Shown here in pieces: positions 7,368-16,334 of a stretch of 64,000 bases of DNA. Positions within the stretch are counted from its first letter, which is position 1. Each line of letters begins with the position of its first letter. The stretch lies in contig CAPEBR010000012.1 of NCBI GenBank assembly GCA_948602995.1, positions 54,933 through 118,932 of the forward strand, read 5' to 3'. The position numbers and the translations under genes were made by a program. The stretch is from an uncultured Dorea sp. (GTDB lineage Bacteria; Bacillota; Clostridia; Lachnospirales; Lachnospiraceae). Below the pieces are notes generated by a model. That model saw nothing but the letters and a program-made list of their open reading frames with translations. It was not told the DNA's origin and ran no database searches.

Positions 7368-7553
7368 TCAGGCGTTGCATTGCTTTGCAATATATTCTGA
7401 AACAGAGTTCCGGGGAATTTTCCATATCCTTCCGATTTTAAAGGCATGAATCTGCCCGGCCTTTAATAAGCTGTAAGCTGTATTTTTTCCTATCATCAGT
7501 AGTCCGCATAATTCATCAATGCTTATCATATCACTGCAGGTTTCCTCAAACAT
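7368..7553 (-). CDS. Excisionase-like helix-turn-helix protein
   Basis: This 61-residue protein matches the short MerR/Xis-type DNA-binding fold: MISIDELCGLLMIGKNTAYS, then the KIGRIWKIPRNSVSEYI wing. The ribosome binding site AGGAGG precedes the ATG. It is on the opposite strand to its neighbours and has its own A/T-rich promoter region. It probably regulates the mobilization or RtcB modules, or aids excision; there is a second Xis-like gene next to the integrase. Confidence 0.8.
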   Translation of the reverse strand: MFEETCSDMISIDELCGLLMIGKNTAYSLLKAGQIHAFKIGRIWKIPRNSVSEYIAKQCNA

Positions 7554-7702
7554 TATCAGTTACCTCCTGGTTTGTAGATTTTTATTTAAAATGTTACAAG
7601 AAGGATAACAAAATACTTTTGCAAATAAAGTTCTATAAAGAATCATAAAAAAAGATAATTTTACTAACAGTTATGTAAAGGTTGCCGATGGTAATTGACT
7701 AT

Positions 7703-7726
7703 CTGACAGAATTGTCGGACAGTCAG
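7703..7726. other. Candidate origin-of-transfer inverted repeat
   Basis: CTGACAGAATTG and its imperfect complement ending GTCAG form an inverted repeat 50 bases upstream of the MobC-like gene, the usual place for oriT in mobilizable elements. No nic sequence was identified. Confidence 0.3.
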
Positions 7727-7776
7727 TTACCTGCTAAAAGGCTGTCAGAATAAAAGTACAGGAGGAGATACGAGAT

Positions 7777-8073
7777 ATGGGCAAAAATATGAATACAGAG
7801 CCAAAATTAAAGAGAGCATACAGACTAGATGCAGAAGATTACAGGGAACTATTAAAGAAGGCTGATAAATTAAAAGTCAGTGAGAGTGAATATGTACGGC
7901 AGATTATACACAGGGACATTCACCATTCTAATATAGAGGGAGAGATGATTAGCAGGATCTGCCAGGTCTGTACTTTTTGTACTAAAGTTCTGGAGCAGAG
8001 CAGCATGGAAGATGAGCAAAGAGAATTGTTGATAAAGGAGGCGGCAAAATTATGCGACATAAAAATATCATAG
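7777..8073 (+). CDS. MobC-like relaxosome protein
   Basis: This 98-residue protein has a ribbon-helix-helix type N-terminus (KRAYRLDAEDYRELLKKADK, then SESEYVRQIIHRD) as in MobC/MbeC accessory proteins that bind oriT and open DNA for the relaxase. It is preceded by GGAGGAG and overlaps the relaxase gene by 22 bases, which implies translational coupling. The position directly before a relaxase supports the assignment. Confidence 0.8.
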   Translation: MGKNMNTEPKLKRAYRLDAEDYRELLKKADKLKVSESEYVRQIIHRDIHHSNIEGEMISRICQVCTFCTKVLEQSSMEDEQRELLIKEAAKLCDIKIS

Positions 8074-8561
8074 TGAGTATACCGGAAGGCAGGTATGAGA
8101 ATCAGGACGCGGCAGAAAACGTGATTCGTTATATTATGAGGCTGGATAAAGGGAATCTTATGGGAGGATATGGTATTCTTATTACTACTCCTCCTAATAT
8201 TGCGGAACAATTCCTTCGTGTGAAAGAAGCATATGGGAAAACAGGGGGGAAGCAGATTTTACATATTGTATTCTCGGTAGAGAGGACACTGGGGTTTACT
8301 CCGGTTCAGATAAAAAAGTTAGGCTATATGCTTGCTGATTATTTTGGAAGGGAAAGACAGGTTATCTTTGCAGTACATGATGATACAGGGCAGCTGCATA
8401 TCCATATGGGTATAAATACTGTTGCATATACAAATGGGAGATATTGCGCTTATTTTGAGTTGGAAGACCTGAAAAATTATGCAGAACAGTGTATAGACGA
8501 ATTAGTGGATATGGTTTGGTTCGGAAAGGATATCAATCGGGAAATAAGATTTTGGGCGTAA
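8052..8561 (+). CDS. Short MobA/VirD2-type relaxase
   Basis: The 169-residue protein carries relaxase motif III, QLHIHMGINTV (residues ~113-123), where the histidines bind the metal ion needed to cut oriT. Upstream blocks (YIMRLDKG, GKQILHIVFSVE) fit the relaxase domain. Classical MobA proteins run to 300-500 residues; this one has only the nuclease domain and no helicase or primase part. A short form such as this may still nick DNA, or it may be a decayed relaxase; a catalytic Tyr near the N-terminus (Tyr14 or Tyr26) cannot be assigned with certainty. Confidence 0.75.
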   Translation: MRHKNIIVSIPEGRYENQDAAENVIRYIMRLDKGNLMGGYGILITTPPNIAEQFLRVKEAYGKTGGKQILHIVFSVERTLGFTPVQIKKLGYMLADYFGRERQVIFAVHDDTGQLHIHMGINTVAYTNGRYCAYFELEDLKNYAEQCIDELVDMVWFGKDINREIRFWA

Positions 8562-8589
8562 AGAAGATTCAAATAAAAGTAGGTTGGAA

Positions 8590-8620
8590 GGGCGAAGTCT
8601 TTCGGGGCTTCGTTCTTTTT
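8590..8620 (+). terminator. Terminator after relaxase gene
   Basis: CGAAG/CTTCG with flanking pairs and a run of five T close the mobilization pair. Confidence 0.5.
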
Positions 8621-8652
8621 GTCATTGGATAAAGAAAGGAAATAGAGGCAAT

Positions 8653-9183
8653 ATGAGTATAATCAGAGAAATTTATAAAGAAATGGTTCAGGGTAAATCG
8701 TATATGAATGAAATCAGTAAAGAGACAGAGAAGGAGGTTACAGAACTTTTAAAGGATGAATCGCAGAAGAACAGACAAGAATATGAGCAATATAGGGACA
8801 GGCTGTATAGTGCGGTAGCGATAGCGGAAGAAGCCGGATTTATAAAAGGTCATATTCCCTTTGATCACACTAATTCCACCCAATACATAAATGCAGAAAT
8901 TTACAGAAATTTCCAAAATATCATCAACACAGAAAGGACAGGAGATATGATAATAGGAAGAATTTATGACAAGGTATTTGTTCCCATGAGCGAATCATCA
9001 GGGAGCGCGGATGAGGCAATGAATGAGAGATTGATTCTTTTGATTGAGGGAGCGGACATAGAGCATATGACCAAAGCGTCTCTGACAGATTTAATATGTA
9101 AGGGAGCAGTCATTGGTCAGAGAGAGGGATTCATTTCAGGAGTAAGATTTACAGCCCGCCTTCTCTGTAACATGTTGTCTTAG
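8653..9183 (+). CDS. Hypothetical element protein (DUF6809-like)
   Basis: This 176-residue soluble protein begins MSIIREIYKEMVQGKSY. ATG at 8653 is chosen over an upstream start at 8584 because the latter lies in the terminator hairpin. It is helical, with a segment SAVAIAEEAGFIKGHIPFD and a C-terminal part GQREGFISGVRFTARLL that resemble the DUF6809 family of small Lachnospiraceae mobile-element proteins. Its role is unknown. It ends six bases before the next ribosome binding site, so the two genes form a unit. Confidence 0.6.
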   Translation: MSIIREIYKEMVQGKSYMNEISKETEKEVTELLKDESQKNRQEYEQYRDRLYSAVAIAEEAGFIKGHIPFDHTNSTQYINAEIYRNFQNIINTERTGDMIIGRIYDKVFVPMSESSGSADEAMNERLILLIEGADIEHMTKASLTDLICKGAVIGQREGFISGVRFTARLLCNMLS

Positions 9184-9197
9184 GGGAGGTGGAGAAA

Positions 9198-10079
9198 GTG
9201 GATTATAAGATATATAAGGAATCTTTAAGAGATAAAGTTCAGGAGCAGTTAGGAGAGGATGTGTCCGTTTATTATACGGAAATGGTTAAAAATAATAATG
9301 TCAAGAAAGAGGCGCTGGCGCTGCAGACGAAAGGAGAGAATACAACGCCGATGATTTATGTAGACAGCCTTTTGGAGGCATATGCCTGTACCGGAAATAT
9401 GGAAGAGAGTAAAAATACGGTATTAGAGATTTATAAGGGAAGAAATCATGTGTTGGCGGACTGGAATAGTTTTAGCTGGGAGCAGGTTAAGCCTTATATT
9501 AGAATCCGGCTGGTCAGGATGGAGGGAAATGAGGAATATCTGAAAGACAGGCCATATAAGAAGGTGTTGGATTTGGCAATGATATTTGTTGTGCTGCTGA
9601 ATGAGAAAGAAGGAGAAATGGCAGCCCAAGTCTCGTGGACACAGATGGAGGCATGGGGGATTGATATAGAGGAACTTTACCTGACGGCAATAGAAAATTT
9701 TAGAAAAGAAGAATTTATCATAACGAATATGACGTCTTTGTTTCCGGCGGAACTGGCGGAGGAACTGGAAATGGGTATTGATATGTATATCTTTTCTACA
9801 AAAAAACGGATTCAGGGAGCCAGGGCAATACTGCGGGTGGATATGCTGAAAACATTTGCAGATAAGAAGGGGTGTAATCTTTTTATACTGCCAAGTTCGG
9901 TGCATGAGGTTTTGCTCATTTGTGAAGAAAAATATATGTGCGTGGCGGGATTGAAAGCGATTGTCAGTTCTGTTAATGGTGATTCTGACGTCATAGCGGC
10001 GGAAGAGGTGCTGTCAGACTCTGTTTATTATTATGATAGGGAGAAGGAGGAAATTAGAATAGCAGGGGAAAATGTATAA
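9198..10079 (+). CDS. DUF5688 family protein
   Basis: Recognised as DUF5688 by its layout: an N-terminal YKIYKESLRDKVQEQLGED followed by a block near PFTM-type residues, then VRIRLVRMEGN, LDLAMIFVVLL and a C-terminal LFILPSSVHEVLLI segment. The family is common on Lachnospiraceae mobile elements and has no known function. GTG at 9198 is preferred to GTG at 9189, as GGGAGGTGGAG is then correctly spaced. About 293 residues, no membrane segments. Confidence 0.75.
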   Translation: MDYKIYKESLRDKVQEQLGEDVSVYYTEMVKNNNVKKEALALQTKGENTTPMIYVDSLLEAYACTGNMEESKNTVLEIYKGRNHVLADWNSFSWEQVKPYIRIRLVRMEGNEEYLKDRPYKKVLDLAMIFVVLLNEKEGEMAAQVSWTQMEAWGIDIEELYLTAIENFRKEEFIITNMTSLFPAELAEELEMGIDMYIFSTKKRIQGARAILRVDMLKTFADKKGCNLFILPSSVHEVLLICEEKYMCVAGLKAIVSSVNGDSDVIAAEEVLSDSVYYYDREKEEIRIAGENV

Positions 10080-10249
10080 TTTGATTAGAATAAGGTTTGG
10101 TATTTCTGTGAAAAATTGTTACAGTTATTTATCTGTATAAGATATTGTGAATGAAGATAGCCTTTATTGGGAAAGAAATAATGGAAGTATTTATATTAGA
10201 TGCTTTGGAAGAACCTAAATTAGTTTGAAGAAAAAGTGAAAAAGTGGAA

Positions 10250-10277
10250 TTTCCTTAATATAGAGAAGGAACTTTTT
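10250..10277 (+). terminator. Weak terminator after DUF5688 gene
   Basis: TTCCTT/AAGGAA hairpin followed by CTTTTT. Confidence 0.5.
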
Positions 10278-10310
10278 CTATTATCTAATTGTGCCAATGG
10301 TTATTGTTTA

Positions 10311-10341
10311 CAATGGGAGAGATAGCAAGCCTCTCCCATTG
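10311..10341. terminator. Bidirectional hairpin between convergent genes
   Basis: CAATGGGAGA and TCTCCCATTG pair perfectly around an 11-base loop in the 300-base gap 10080-10378. Otherwise that gap is A/T-rich and holds no gene that I can see. Confidence 0.6.
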
Positions 10342-10378
10342 TTGTTAAAGAGAATGTATTATTTGTGAAGTCTTAGTG

Positions 10379-12004
10379 TTATTTTTTAGATAGAGCATCC
10401 CAATCTAGCGACTGAGCAAATTTATAAATATTTTTGGCGTGGTTGCTAATAAATTCTTGTTGTTCATCGAAATAGTTGTCTTGACGATATTTTAATGGTT
10501 CAAGTAAACGATGGACAATATCTTTCCTAAGAGGTGAATTAATAGTAGTACACTGCCGCTTTATGGTATTACAAAAATCATATTTATATATATTTCCGAG
10601 ATGATGTTTGGAATCCTCATTACAAAAAAGTGTACTTGTTGAAGAGGGTTCTTCATTTGTCAGTATATATGTATGTAAAATATCGTAATAGTCGCAAAAA
10701 GATGAAGTTCTTTTTTTCTCAAAAATAGAGGCAGGAATACAGGTATAGTCATAAGTCATAGTAGGATGGTATTCTTCAATAAATTCACGATAATTTTCAA
10801 AACTAATTCCGAGTTTGATGGTTAATACAAACCATAAATTTTCCAAAAGAGGCAAAACGTTATAATTAAGTAACCGAAAAAAGGAATTCATAATTTGTAA
10901 AGCTTCCATAGAAAAAGAAATTCTTGGCTTTGGGGTAAAGGTTTCATAATAAGCCATTATCTCTGGTTTCTTTGGATACATTGAAATGAGATTAGGACTA
11001 TTTGAAATTGCTTCACAAGCATACTTTAAAAAGACTGAACGGTTATATGTAATAGGAAGAGTTGCAAGATAGTCGGAAATTATGTTATAAAACATATCGC
11101 CTCTTAACGCTGCTATTTTTTCAAAACTCTCAGAAATTTCCATATTGTAAAGTAATTCATGAATATAACTAAAAAGAAAAAAACCATATGCTTGCTCCAA
11201 TACAATATCAAATAAAATTTGGTCAATAGTAGAAAGTGTAGAGCGCTCTTTAGAATAAGCATTATATAAAGCTTTATATCTTCTGCGGAAAAAAGTATAT
11301 TGAATTTCTTTTTGTTTCAAGAAGGTGTTAAAAAGTTTGACTTCGTTATTATCAAAGAGGAAAGCGACGGGAGTGCTTTCGGTTTTGGCTGTAAAGAGAA
11401 GTCCATCAGAAGCCTTTTCTGGTTCTTTCTTAAATTCTTGAATTACTTGCGTTGAATAATCTTTTGTACTTTTTAATGTTCTTTTACATTGTCCATAGAA
11501 TTGTTGATGTTCAGTTGAACCGTCTTGTGGAGAATATTTTTGACTCTTTTCAAAAGAACATAAACATCCTTTCCTGATTGCTGGCATAGTTGTGACGGAA
11601 AACTTGATAATCGGATTATTAGAACTAAACTCTAAAAGTGATTTGGTACAATGTTTGCCCGTTTGAATAATATGTTTATCCAAGCTATTTTTGAAGCCCT
11701 GTATAATACAATGATGGAAAAGGCTTGCTTCACATAGAAAAAAAAGAGCGGGGATTTCAGGTGTGCCTGGAGCCTCGCCAAAGAGAGAGCGCGAAAAGGC
11801 AGGGGTAGAAGATAGAATAAATTCTGTATAGGGTTTGGTTGCCGCTATAATCTTAGAAAAGATCAAGTGAAATACATCGAATAAGCCAGTACTATTTTCT
11901 TTAAAATTCTTATAAAGGTTATTTGATTGCAAATCTTCTATAATACAATCAGTATTGATAAGGTAAAAATATTTCAATTGAGAATTTAATTCATTCATAT
12001 CCAT
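10379..12004 (-). CDS. Unknown 541-residue cargo protein
   Basis: I do not recognise it. The protein is soluble, rich in Phe, Tyr, Ser and Lys, with long predicted helices and no P-loop. It has several cysteines (GCLCSFEKS, GQCKRTLKS) that could bind metal, but no full zinc finger. Base composition is clearly more A/T-rich than the flanking genes, suggesting separate acquisition. It is transcribed away from the SF2 helicase gene, with a 170-base shared promoter region. Its position as opposite-strand cargo next to the integrase module is where defence or toxin genes are often found on such elements; that is inference from location only. Confidence 0.7.
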   Translation of the reverse strand: MDMNELNSQLKYFYLINTDCIIEDLQSNNLYKNFKENSTGLFDVFHLIFSKIIAATKPYTEFILSSTPAFSRSLFGEAPGTPEIPALFFLCEASLFHHCIIQGFKNSLDKHIIQTGKHCTKSLLEFSSNNPIIKFSVTTMPAIRKGCLCSFEKSQKYSPQDGSTEHQQFYGQCKRTLKSTKDYSTQVIQEFKKEPEKASDGLLFTAKTESTPVAFLFDNNEVKLFNTFLKQKEIQYTFFRRRYKALYNAYSKERSTLSTIDQILFDIVLEQAYGFFLFSYIHELLYNMEISESFEKIAALRGDMFYNIISDYLATLPITYNRSVFLKYACEAISNSPNLISMYPKKPEIMAYYETFTPKPRISFSMEALQIMNSFFRLLNYNVLPLLENLWFVLTIKLGISFENYREFIEEYHPTMTYDYTCIPASIFEKKRTSSFCDYYDILHTYILTNEEPSSTSTLFCNEDSKHHLGNIYKYDFCNTIKRQCTTINSPLRKDIVHRLLEPLKYRQDNYFDEQQEFISNHAKNIYKFAQSLDWDALSKK

Positions 12005-12176
12005 AATTTTTCTCCATAAAAGTTTATATACTCATAATATTACTAGAAAAAACCATATTAGTAAATCTTTTTTTAAATAAAAATACGATAAAGTTATAAA
12101 TACAAAATTTAGTAAATTGGGTATATGATTATGATATCAGCTGATGATAAAACTTGTTAAGTAAGGAGGAAGAAAG

Positions 12177-13829
12177 ATGAACCGTTATATTTCAGACGAA
12201 ATAAAAATGGATACATATGCTACATGGCTCAATGGAAAAAAGATTGTTATCAATGCACCGACCGGAACGGGAAAGACAACTTTTATTTTAACGGATTTGT
12301 TGCCGTATTGTAGGAGCCGAGGTAAGAAAATGCTGATTTTATGCAATCGCAGATTGCTGAGACAGCAATATGGGTTCGAGCTTGCCGACTATTATGATTG
12401 TTACAGAGAATTGATTGCAGGGGTAGATGTACTAACATATCAGGCTCTTGCAGAGAAATCAAGTGATTACCAAGCGTTTCAAAGAATGCTCAAAGAGTAT
12501 GATATTGTGATATGCGATGAGACACATTATTTTTATGGAGACTCGGATTTTAATTCCGTTGGAACGTATTCACTATTGCAAAAAATTATATTGGCTTGTT
12601 TTTATAAGTGTATCATTATGATTACTGCAACATTTTCGGAGGTTAAACCGCTAATTGAAAAGACATATAAGAAATGTGCAGAAAAACTCAGCCAGAAAGG
12701 GAACATTGGCATTCATTTTTCGCAATTTAGATATTGCAACGACATTTACGATTTTCAATCATGGTGCGATTATTCCCGGCTAACGTGCCTGTATACATAT
12801 GATGTGGAAACACTTGTCGAGGAGATTGCTAACTCTGAGAAGAAGACATTAGTTTTTATTGACGATAAGCAAAAAGCAGAGGCATTCAAAAAAATGCTAA
12901 TTAAAACAAAAGGGGTGAAGGATATGGAAGTCTTTATGCTAAATGCACAAATAATGGATGAAAGAATACATGATGAGGTCATTCAAGCATTGGCAGTACA
13001 ACATAAGGTACGTCCAAAGATAATTATTACAACTTCTGTACTTGATAATGGCATTTCCATACATGATGAGGATGTTGGAAATGTTGTAATCGCAACGGAT
13101 TCTCGTGTAAGTTTCATACAAATGGTGGGGAGAATTCGAGCGGAAAGTACAAGACAATGCAATCTTTATATTTACCCACGGGATTTTCGGTATTATGAAA
13201 AGCGGATTTCGCAATATGAAGAGAAGATGCGATGGTATGAAGAATTAGAAGAAGGGAATCTTGATCTTTATGCGTTGGACTTACTACGCTATGGGTGGAT
13301 TGGAAAAGACGGAAAAGCGGAATTTTTGCGGAGTGCGTTAGTGATTGCTGATAAATCGACCGAGTACTATACTGAGCGAAAGTCTAATGTTTATATTCAA
13401 AGAGGAGAGGTAACTCTTGCGGTAAACGAATTTGCTAAAGAGAAGACAGGAAATATGTTGCTTGCAATGAAGCGCTTTTACAAGCTTTCGCTGCAGAGTC
13501 CAGAGCGGGTAGCGCAGGAACAAATAGGGTGGCTGGGAAAGAAGCCGGAGGAACTATGTGTTTTAGATTCATCTTACCGGATGAAGAGGGAAGATGAACT
13601 TAGAGAAAAACTTTTGCAGATACAGGAATTTTCATTGGAGCAATTGAGTACAATGAAAACTCAGCTGGCAAAAGAGTTCCGAAAAGATTTATTGAAAGAC
13701 ATTGTGAAAAAAGACGGTTCTTTTTCAAAAGAGAAGCTGCAAGATATATGTGCAGATTTTGGATTGTACTTAGAGACAGCGGAAGGTAAAGATAAGAGAA
13801 ACCGTTATACAGTAAAGGAGAAAGCATAA
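12177..13829 (+). CDS. SF2 DEAD/DEAH-like helicase
   Basis: The 550-residue protein has a complete superfamily 2 motor: Walker A NAPTGTGKTTFIL (residues 26-38), motif Ia LILCNRRLLRQQY, motif II VICDETHYFY (DETH), motif III MITATFSE, motif V IITTSVLDNGIS, and motif VI FIQMVGRIRAE. A C-terminal helical region without a recognised domain follows. It overlaps the xis-like gene by one base. Known roles of such proteins on mobile elements include replication of the excised circle and phage defence; the sequence does not decide between them. The divergent unknown gene may be its partner. Confidence 0.85.
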   Translation: MNRYISDEIKMDTYATWLNGKKIVINAPTGTGKTTFILTDLLPYCRSRGKKMLILCNRRLLRQQYGFELADYYDCYRELIAGVDVLTYQALAEKSSDYQAFQRMLKEYDIVICDETHYFYGDSDFNSVGTYSLLQKIILACFYKCIIMITATFSEVKPLIEKTYKKCAEKLSQKGNIGIHFSQFRYCNDIYDFQSWCDYSRLTCLYTYDVETLVEEIANSEKKTLVFIDDKQKAEAFKKMLIKTKGVKDMEVFMLNAQIMDERIHDEVIQALAVQHKVRPKIIITTSVLDNGISIHDEDVGNVVIATDSRVSFIQMVGRIRAESTRQCNLYIYPRDFRYYEKRISQYEEKMRWYEELEEGNLDLYALDLLRYGWIGKDGKAEFLRSALVIADKSTEYYTERKSNVYIQRGEVTLAVNEFAKEKTGNMLLAMKRFYKLSLQSPERVAQEQIGWLGKKPEELCVLDSSYRMKREDELREKLLQIQEFSLEQLSTMKTQLAKEFRKDLLKDIVKKDGSFSKEKLQDICADFGLYLETAEGKDKRNRYTVKEKA

Positions 13830-14026
13830 TGAGAAAGACGAGAGAATTTCAAATGGATCAGGAGGCTATTTGTGTTTCGAGGGACAAACTTCCGCAATTA
13901 TTAGGCTGCGGACAAGCTACCGCCGATAAAATTGCTATGGATGCAGGAGCGCGTATTAAGGTTGGAAAACGTGTTTTAATAAAGTTGGATAAGTTGCGAG
14001 AGTATTTAGAAAAGAATATAGAGTAA
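13829..14026 (+). CDS. Excisionase (Xis)-like DNA-binding protein
   Basis: This 65-residue protein contains a winged HTH: ICVSRDKLPQLLGCGQATAD and a VGKRVLIKLDKLREYLE wing, like Tn916-type excisionases. The ATG overlaps the helicase stop (TAATG). It lies 44 bases before the integrase gene, the usual xis-int order. Confidence 0.85.
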   Translation: MRKTREFQMDQEAICVSRDKLPQLLGCGQATADKIAMDAGARIKVGKRVLIKLDKLREYLEKNIE

Positions 14027-14070
14027 AGGGGCTTTAAAGGTCCCTTTTAAAGTATGCGGGAGGTGCGAAT

Positions 14071-15252
14071 GTGGCAGTTAGTAAACAAGGCAGAAGTCTT
14101 CCAAAAGGGATTCGACAGAGGGGGCAGAGTTATGAAGGCCGGGTTTATTATGAGTATAGGGAATATGTAGTGCGTGGAAAAACGATTACGGAGACTCAGA
14201 AGAAGAGAAGAGAATTAAAGTACAAGTTAGAGCATGGACTTTATGTTGAGAGGGATAAGATTCTGGTTCGTGATTGGTTTAGCACATGGATGCAGGAGTA
14301 CAAAAAGAATCAGGTGAAAATTGGAACTTACATAAATTATCAGAAATATTATGATGGGCTTATTAATAAGGAAATAGGCTCTAAAAAACTGAATAGCATC
14401 CGGGGAGAGCATATACAGAAAATGTATAATGAATGGGTAAAGGAGGGATATTCCTTGTCTACAATAAAAATTGCTTCAGCGGTTTTAAATGGTTGTTTTA
14501 AGCAGGCAGAGAGAAATGGACTAATAGAGCGGAATCCGGTAAAACTTGCCGTTTTACCAAGAATAAAAGATGCAGAAAGGAACCGGGTAATGACGCGAGA
14601 ACAACAAAATTTATTCATGAAATATGCAAGGGAAAGTTATCTGTATAATTTTTTTGCGGTATTGCTAAGGACTGGAATGAGGAGCGGAGAATTGAGGGCG
14701 CTTATATATTCTTCAGATGTAGATATAAATGCGGGTGTGATTCATGTGCGGCGTACTCTTAAATATGAAAATAGGCAAGAGTACAAGATACCGGAGGAAA
14801 TGCGGGTCAAAAGCTCCAAAAAGGATACGTATGAAACAAATTATTTTGTAGACACACCTAAGACATCAACTTCTATCAGAGATATTCCGATGACTAAGGA
14901 AACGGAGTTTTTTCTTAATGCACAAAAGAATTATTGGAGATTCCAAGTTGAAAGAGTAGATAGATTTTTATTCTGTACGGAGAATGGCGAACCATTGAGC
15001 CGATGGAGAGTACAGGGGGAGATAGACCGTATTGTTAAAAGAATTAGGAAAGATGGGCATGAATTTCCACATATTACTTCTCATGTATTTCGGCATACAT
15101 TTGCGACAAGGGCAATCGAGGAGGGGATGCAGCCGCAGATACTCAAGGCAATACTTGGCCATAGCAGTCTGGCTATGACAATGGATTTATATAGTCATGT
15201 GTTGCCGGACGTCAAGGCAGAAGAGATGGATAAGATAGCAGGAGGATTTTAA
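14071..15252 (+). CDS. Tyrosine recombinase (integrase)
   Basis: This 393-residue integrase starts at GTG behind GGGAGGTG. It has an N-terminal AP2-like arm domain (PKGIRQRGQSYEGRVYYEYR), a SAM-like core-binding domain (~residues 60-150) and a catalytic domain. Visible catalytic residues are the Arg of RTGMRSGELRAL, the HxxR of HVFRHTFATR, the His of LGHSSLAMTM and the nucleophile Tyr in DLYSHVL. It resembles Tn916/ICE-type integrases. Its gene is about 1 kb from the right direct repeat. The repeat with two TTGTCCGGAA units is the probable core site it recombines. Confidence 0.95.
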   Translation: MAVSKQGRSLPKGIRQRGQSYEGRVYYEYREYVVRGKTITETQKKRRELKYKLEHGLYVERDKILVRDWFSTWMQEYKKNQVKIGTYINYQKYYDGLINKEIGSKKLNSIRGEHIQKMYNEWVKEGYSLSTIKIASAVLNGCFKQAERNGLIERNPVKLAVLPRIKDAERNRVMTREQQNLFMKYARESYLYNFFAVLLRTGMRSGELRALIYSSDVDINAGVIHVRRTLKYENRQEYKIPEEMRVKSSKKDTYETNYFVDTPKTSTSIRDIPMTKETEFFLNAQKNYWRFQVERVDRFLFCTENGEPLSRWRVQGEIDRIVKRIRKDGHEFPHITSHVFRHTFATRAIEEGMQPQILKAILGHSSLAMTMDLYSHVLPDVKAEEMDKIAGGF

Positions 15253-15355
15253 GAATTCTTTTCATTGAGGAAATGGGGGTAATATGATAAAATTAAAACA
15301 GAAGAAATTAATTCGTGTTACCCTGAAAATAAAATACAAGAAAGAGGGTATAGAG

Positions 15356-16162
15356 ATGGACAGAGCAGAAGAGCAAATCAGAGAGTATGAACATCAGGCA
15401 GATTTGCAGAGGCTAAGAGGTTTACGTCCGATAGACGATGATTTTATGAGATGTCTTTTCAAGGACAATATTGAATTGGCAGAGTTTGTACTGCGTATTA
15501 TTACTGGTAAAGAGGATTTGATTATTACAGAGTGCCAGACGCAGAAAGATATGAAACGTCTCGTAGGGGCGAGATCGGTTTGTTTAGATGCCTATGGAAC
15601 AGATTCCAGTGGAAAAAAATATGATTTGGAGATTCAGCGTGAGGATAAAGGTGCAAATCCACATAGGGCAAGGTATCATTCCAGTGTATTGGATGTTGAG
15701 AACCTCAATGCAGGACAAGATTTTCATGAGCTACCGGACACCTATACTATTTTCATTACGGAAAAGGATTTTTATGGAGAGGGAAAAGCAATATATTTGA
15801 TTGAAAGAATTAATTTGACAATAAACCGACCTTTTGAGGATGGGGAGCATATTTTGTATGTGAATGGTGAGTACCGGGGAAAATCTGATTTAGGAAAGCT
15901 GATGCATGATTTTAACTGTACAAATGCTGCTGATATGAATTATGAAATTATGGCAGAGCGAACAAGATATTTGAAGGAGAATCCGAGAGGGGTGAATGAA
16001 ATGTGCAAGGTATTAGAAGAAATGAGAAATGAAACCGCAGAAAAGACATTGGTGCAGACCATTAAAAATCTAATGGAAACGATGAAATGGAGTGCAGAAC
16101 AGGCAATGGCGGCAATGAAAATTCCGACGTCAGAGCAGGAGAAGTATAAATCAAGATTGTAG
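15356..16162 (+). CDS. Rpn/PD-(D/E)XK nuclease family protein
   Basis: The 268-residue protein belongs to the Rpn / 'PD-(D/E)XK nuclease family transposase' group: RPIDDDFMRCLFKDNIELAE at the N-terminus, and the active-site pattern LDAYGT...YDLEIQRED, where Asp and the ExQ pair would bind metal. The C-terminal RNETAEKTLVQTIKNLMET is helical. An alternative start at 15284 has a reasonable GGGGG site but adds 24 basic residues not typical of the family. It is the last gene of the element and is followed by a terminator overlapping the right end repeat. Rpn proteins stimulate recA-independent recombination and have been linked to defence; a role here is unknown. Confidence 0.8.
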   Translation: MDRAEEQIREYEHQADLQRLRGLRPIDDDFMRCLFKDNIELAEFVLRIITGKEDLIITECQTQKDMKRLVGARSVCLDAYGTDSSGKKYDLEIQREDKGANPHRARYHSSVLDVENLNAGQDFHELPDTYTIFITEKDFYGEGKAIYLIERINLTINRPFEDGEHILYVNGEYRGKSDLGKLMHDFNCTNAADMNYEIMAERTRYLKENPRGVNEMCKVLEEMRNETAEKTLVQTIKNLMETMKWSAEQAMAAMKIPTSEQEKYKSRL

Positions 16163-16180
16163 TTCAAGATTAAAAAACTG

Positions 16181-16212
16181 GAGGGTAAGAGATACTTGCC
16201 CTCTGATTTTTT
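16181..16212 (+). terminator. Terminator at the right end of the element
   Basis: GAGGGTAAG and CTTGCCCTC pair around AGATA, and a T-run runs into the right direct repeat. Confidence 0.85.
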
Positions 16213-16233
16213 GTCCGGAATTTGTCCGGAATG
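16210..16233. repeat. Right attachment-site direct repeat
   Basis: Identical to 2158-2181, with two TTGTCCGGAA units. Confidence 0.75.
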
Positions 16234-16263
16234 ATACAGTCGATGATGAAAACTGATAAAAAG

Positions 16264-16297
16264 ATTATCCCCAAAACGGCATGTTTTCGGGGATAAT
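16264..16297 (-). terminator. Terminator downstream of orphan preQ1 leader
   Basis: On the - strand ATTATCCCC and GGGGATAAT pair with additional AAAAC/GTTTT-type pairs and are followed by CTTTTTAT. It ends the transcript started at the orphan leader promoter. Confidence 0.8.
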
Positions 16298-16334
16298 AGA
16301 CATTGACAGTGTATCATAAAATCATAAATTTTAA

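Larger units (their letters stand above)
2158..16233. mobile_element. Integrative, probably mobilizable element (~14.1 kb) carrying RtcB-PrfH
   Basis: A 24-bp direct repeat at both ends bounds a block with ParA/ParB, a MobC-like protein and a short relaxase, an Xis-like protein and a tyrosine integrase next to the right end. No type IV secretion genes are present, so transfer would need a helper: an integrative mobilizable element rather than a full ICE. Cargo comprises RtcB, PrfH, an unknown third protein, DUF5688-type genes, a 541-residue unknown, an SF2 helicase and an Rpn-type nuclease. Ends are inferred from the repeats; the exact crossover point is unknown. Confidence 0.8.
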
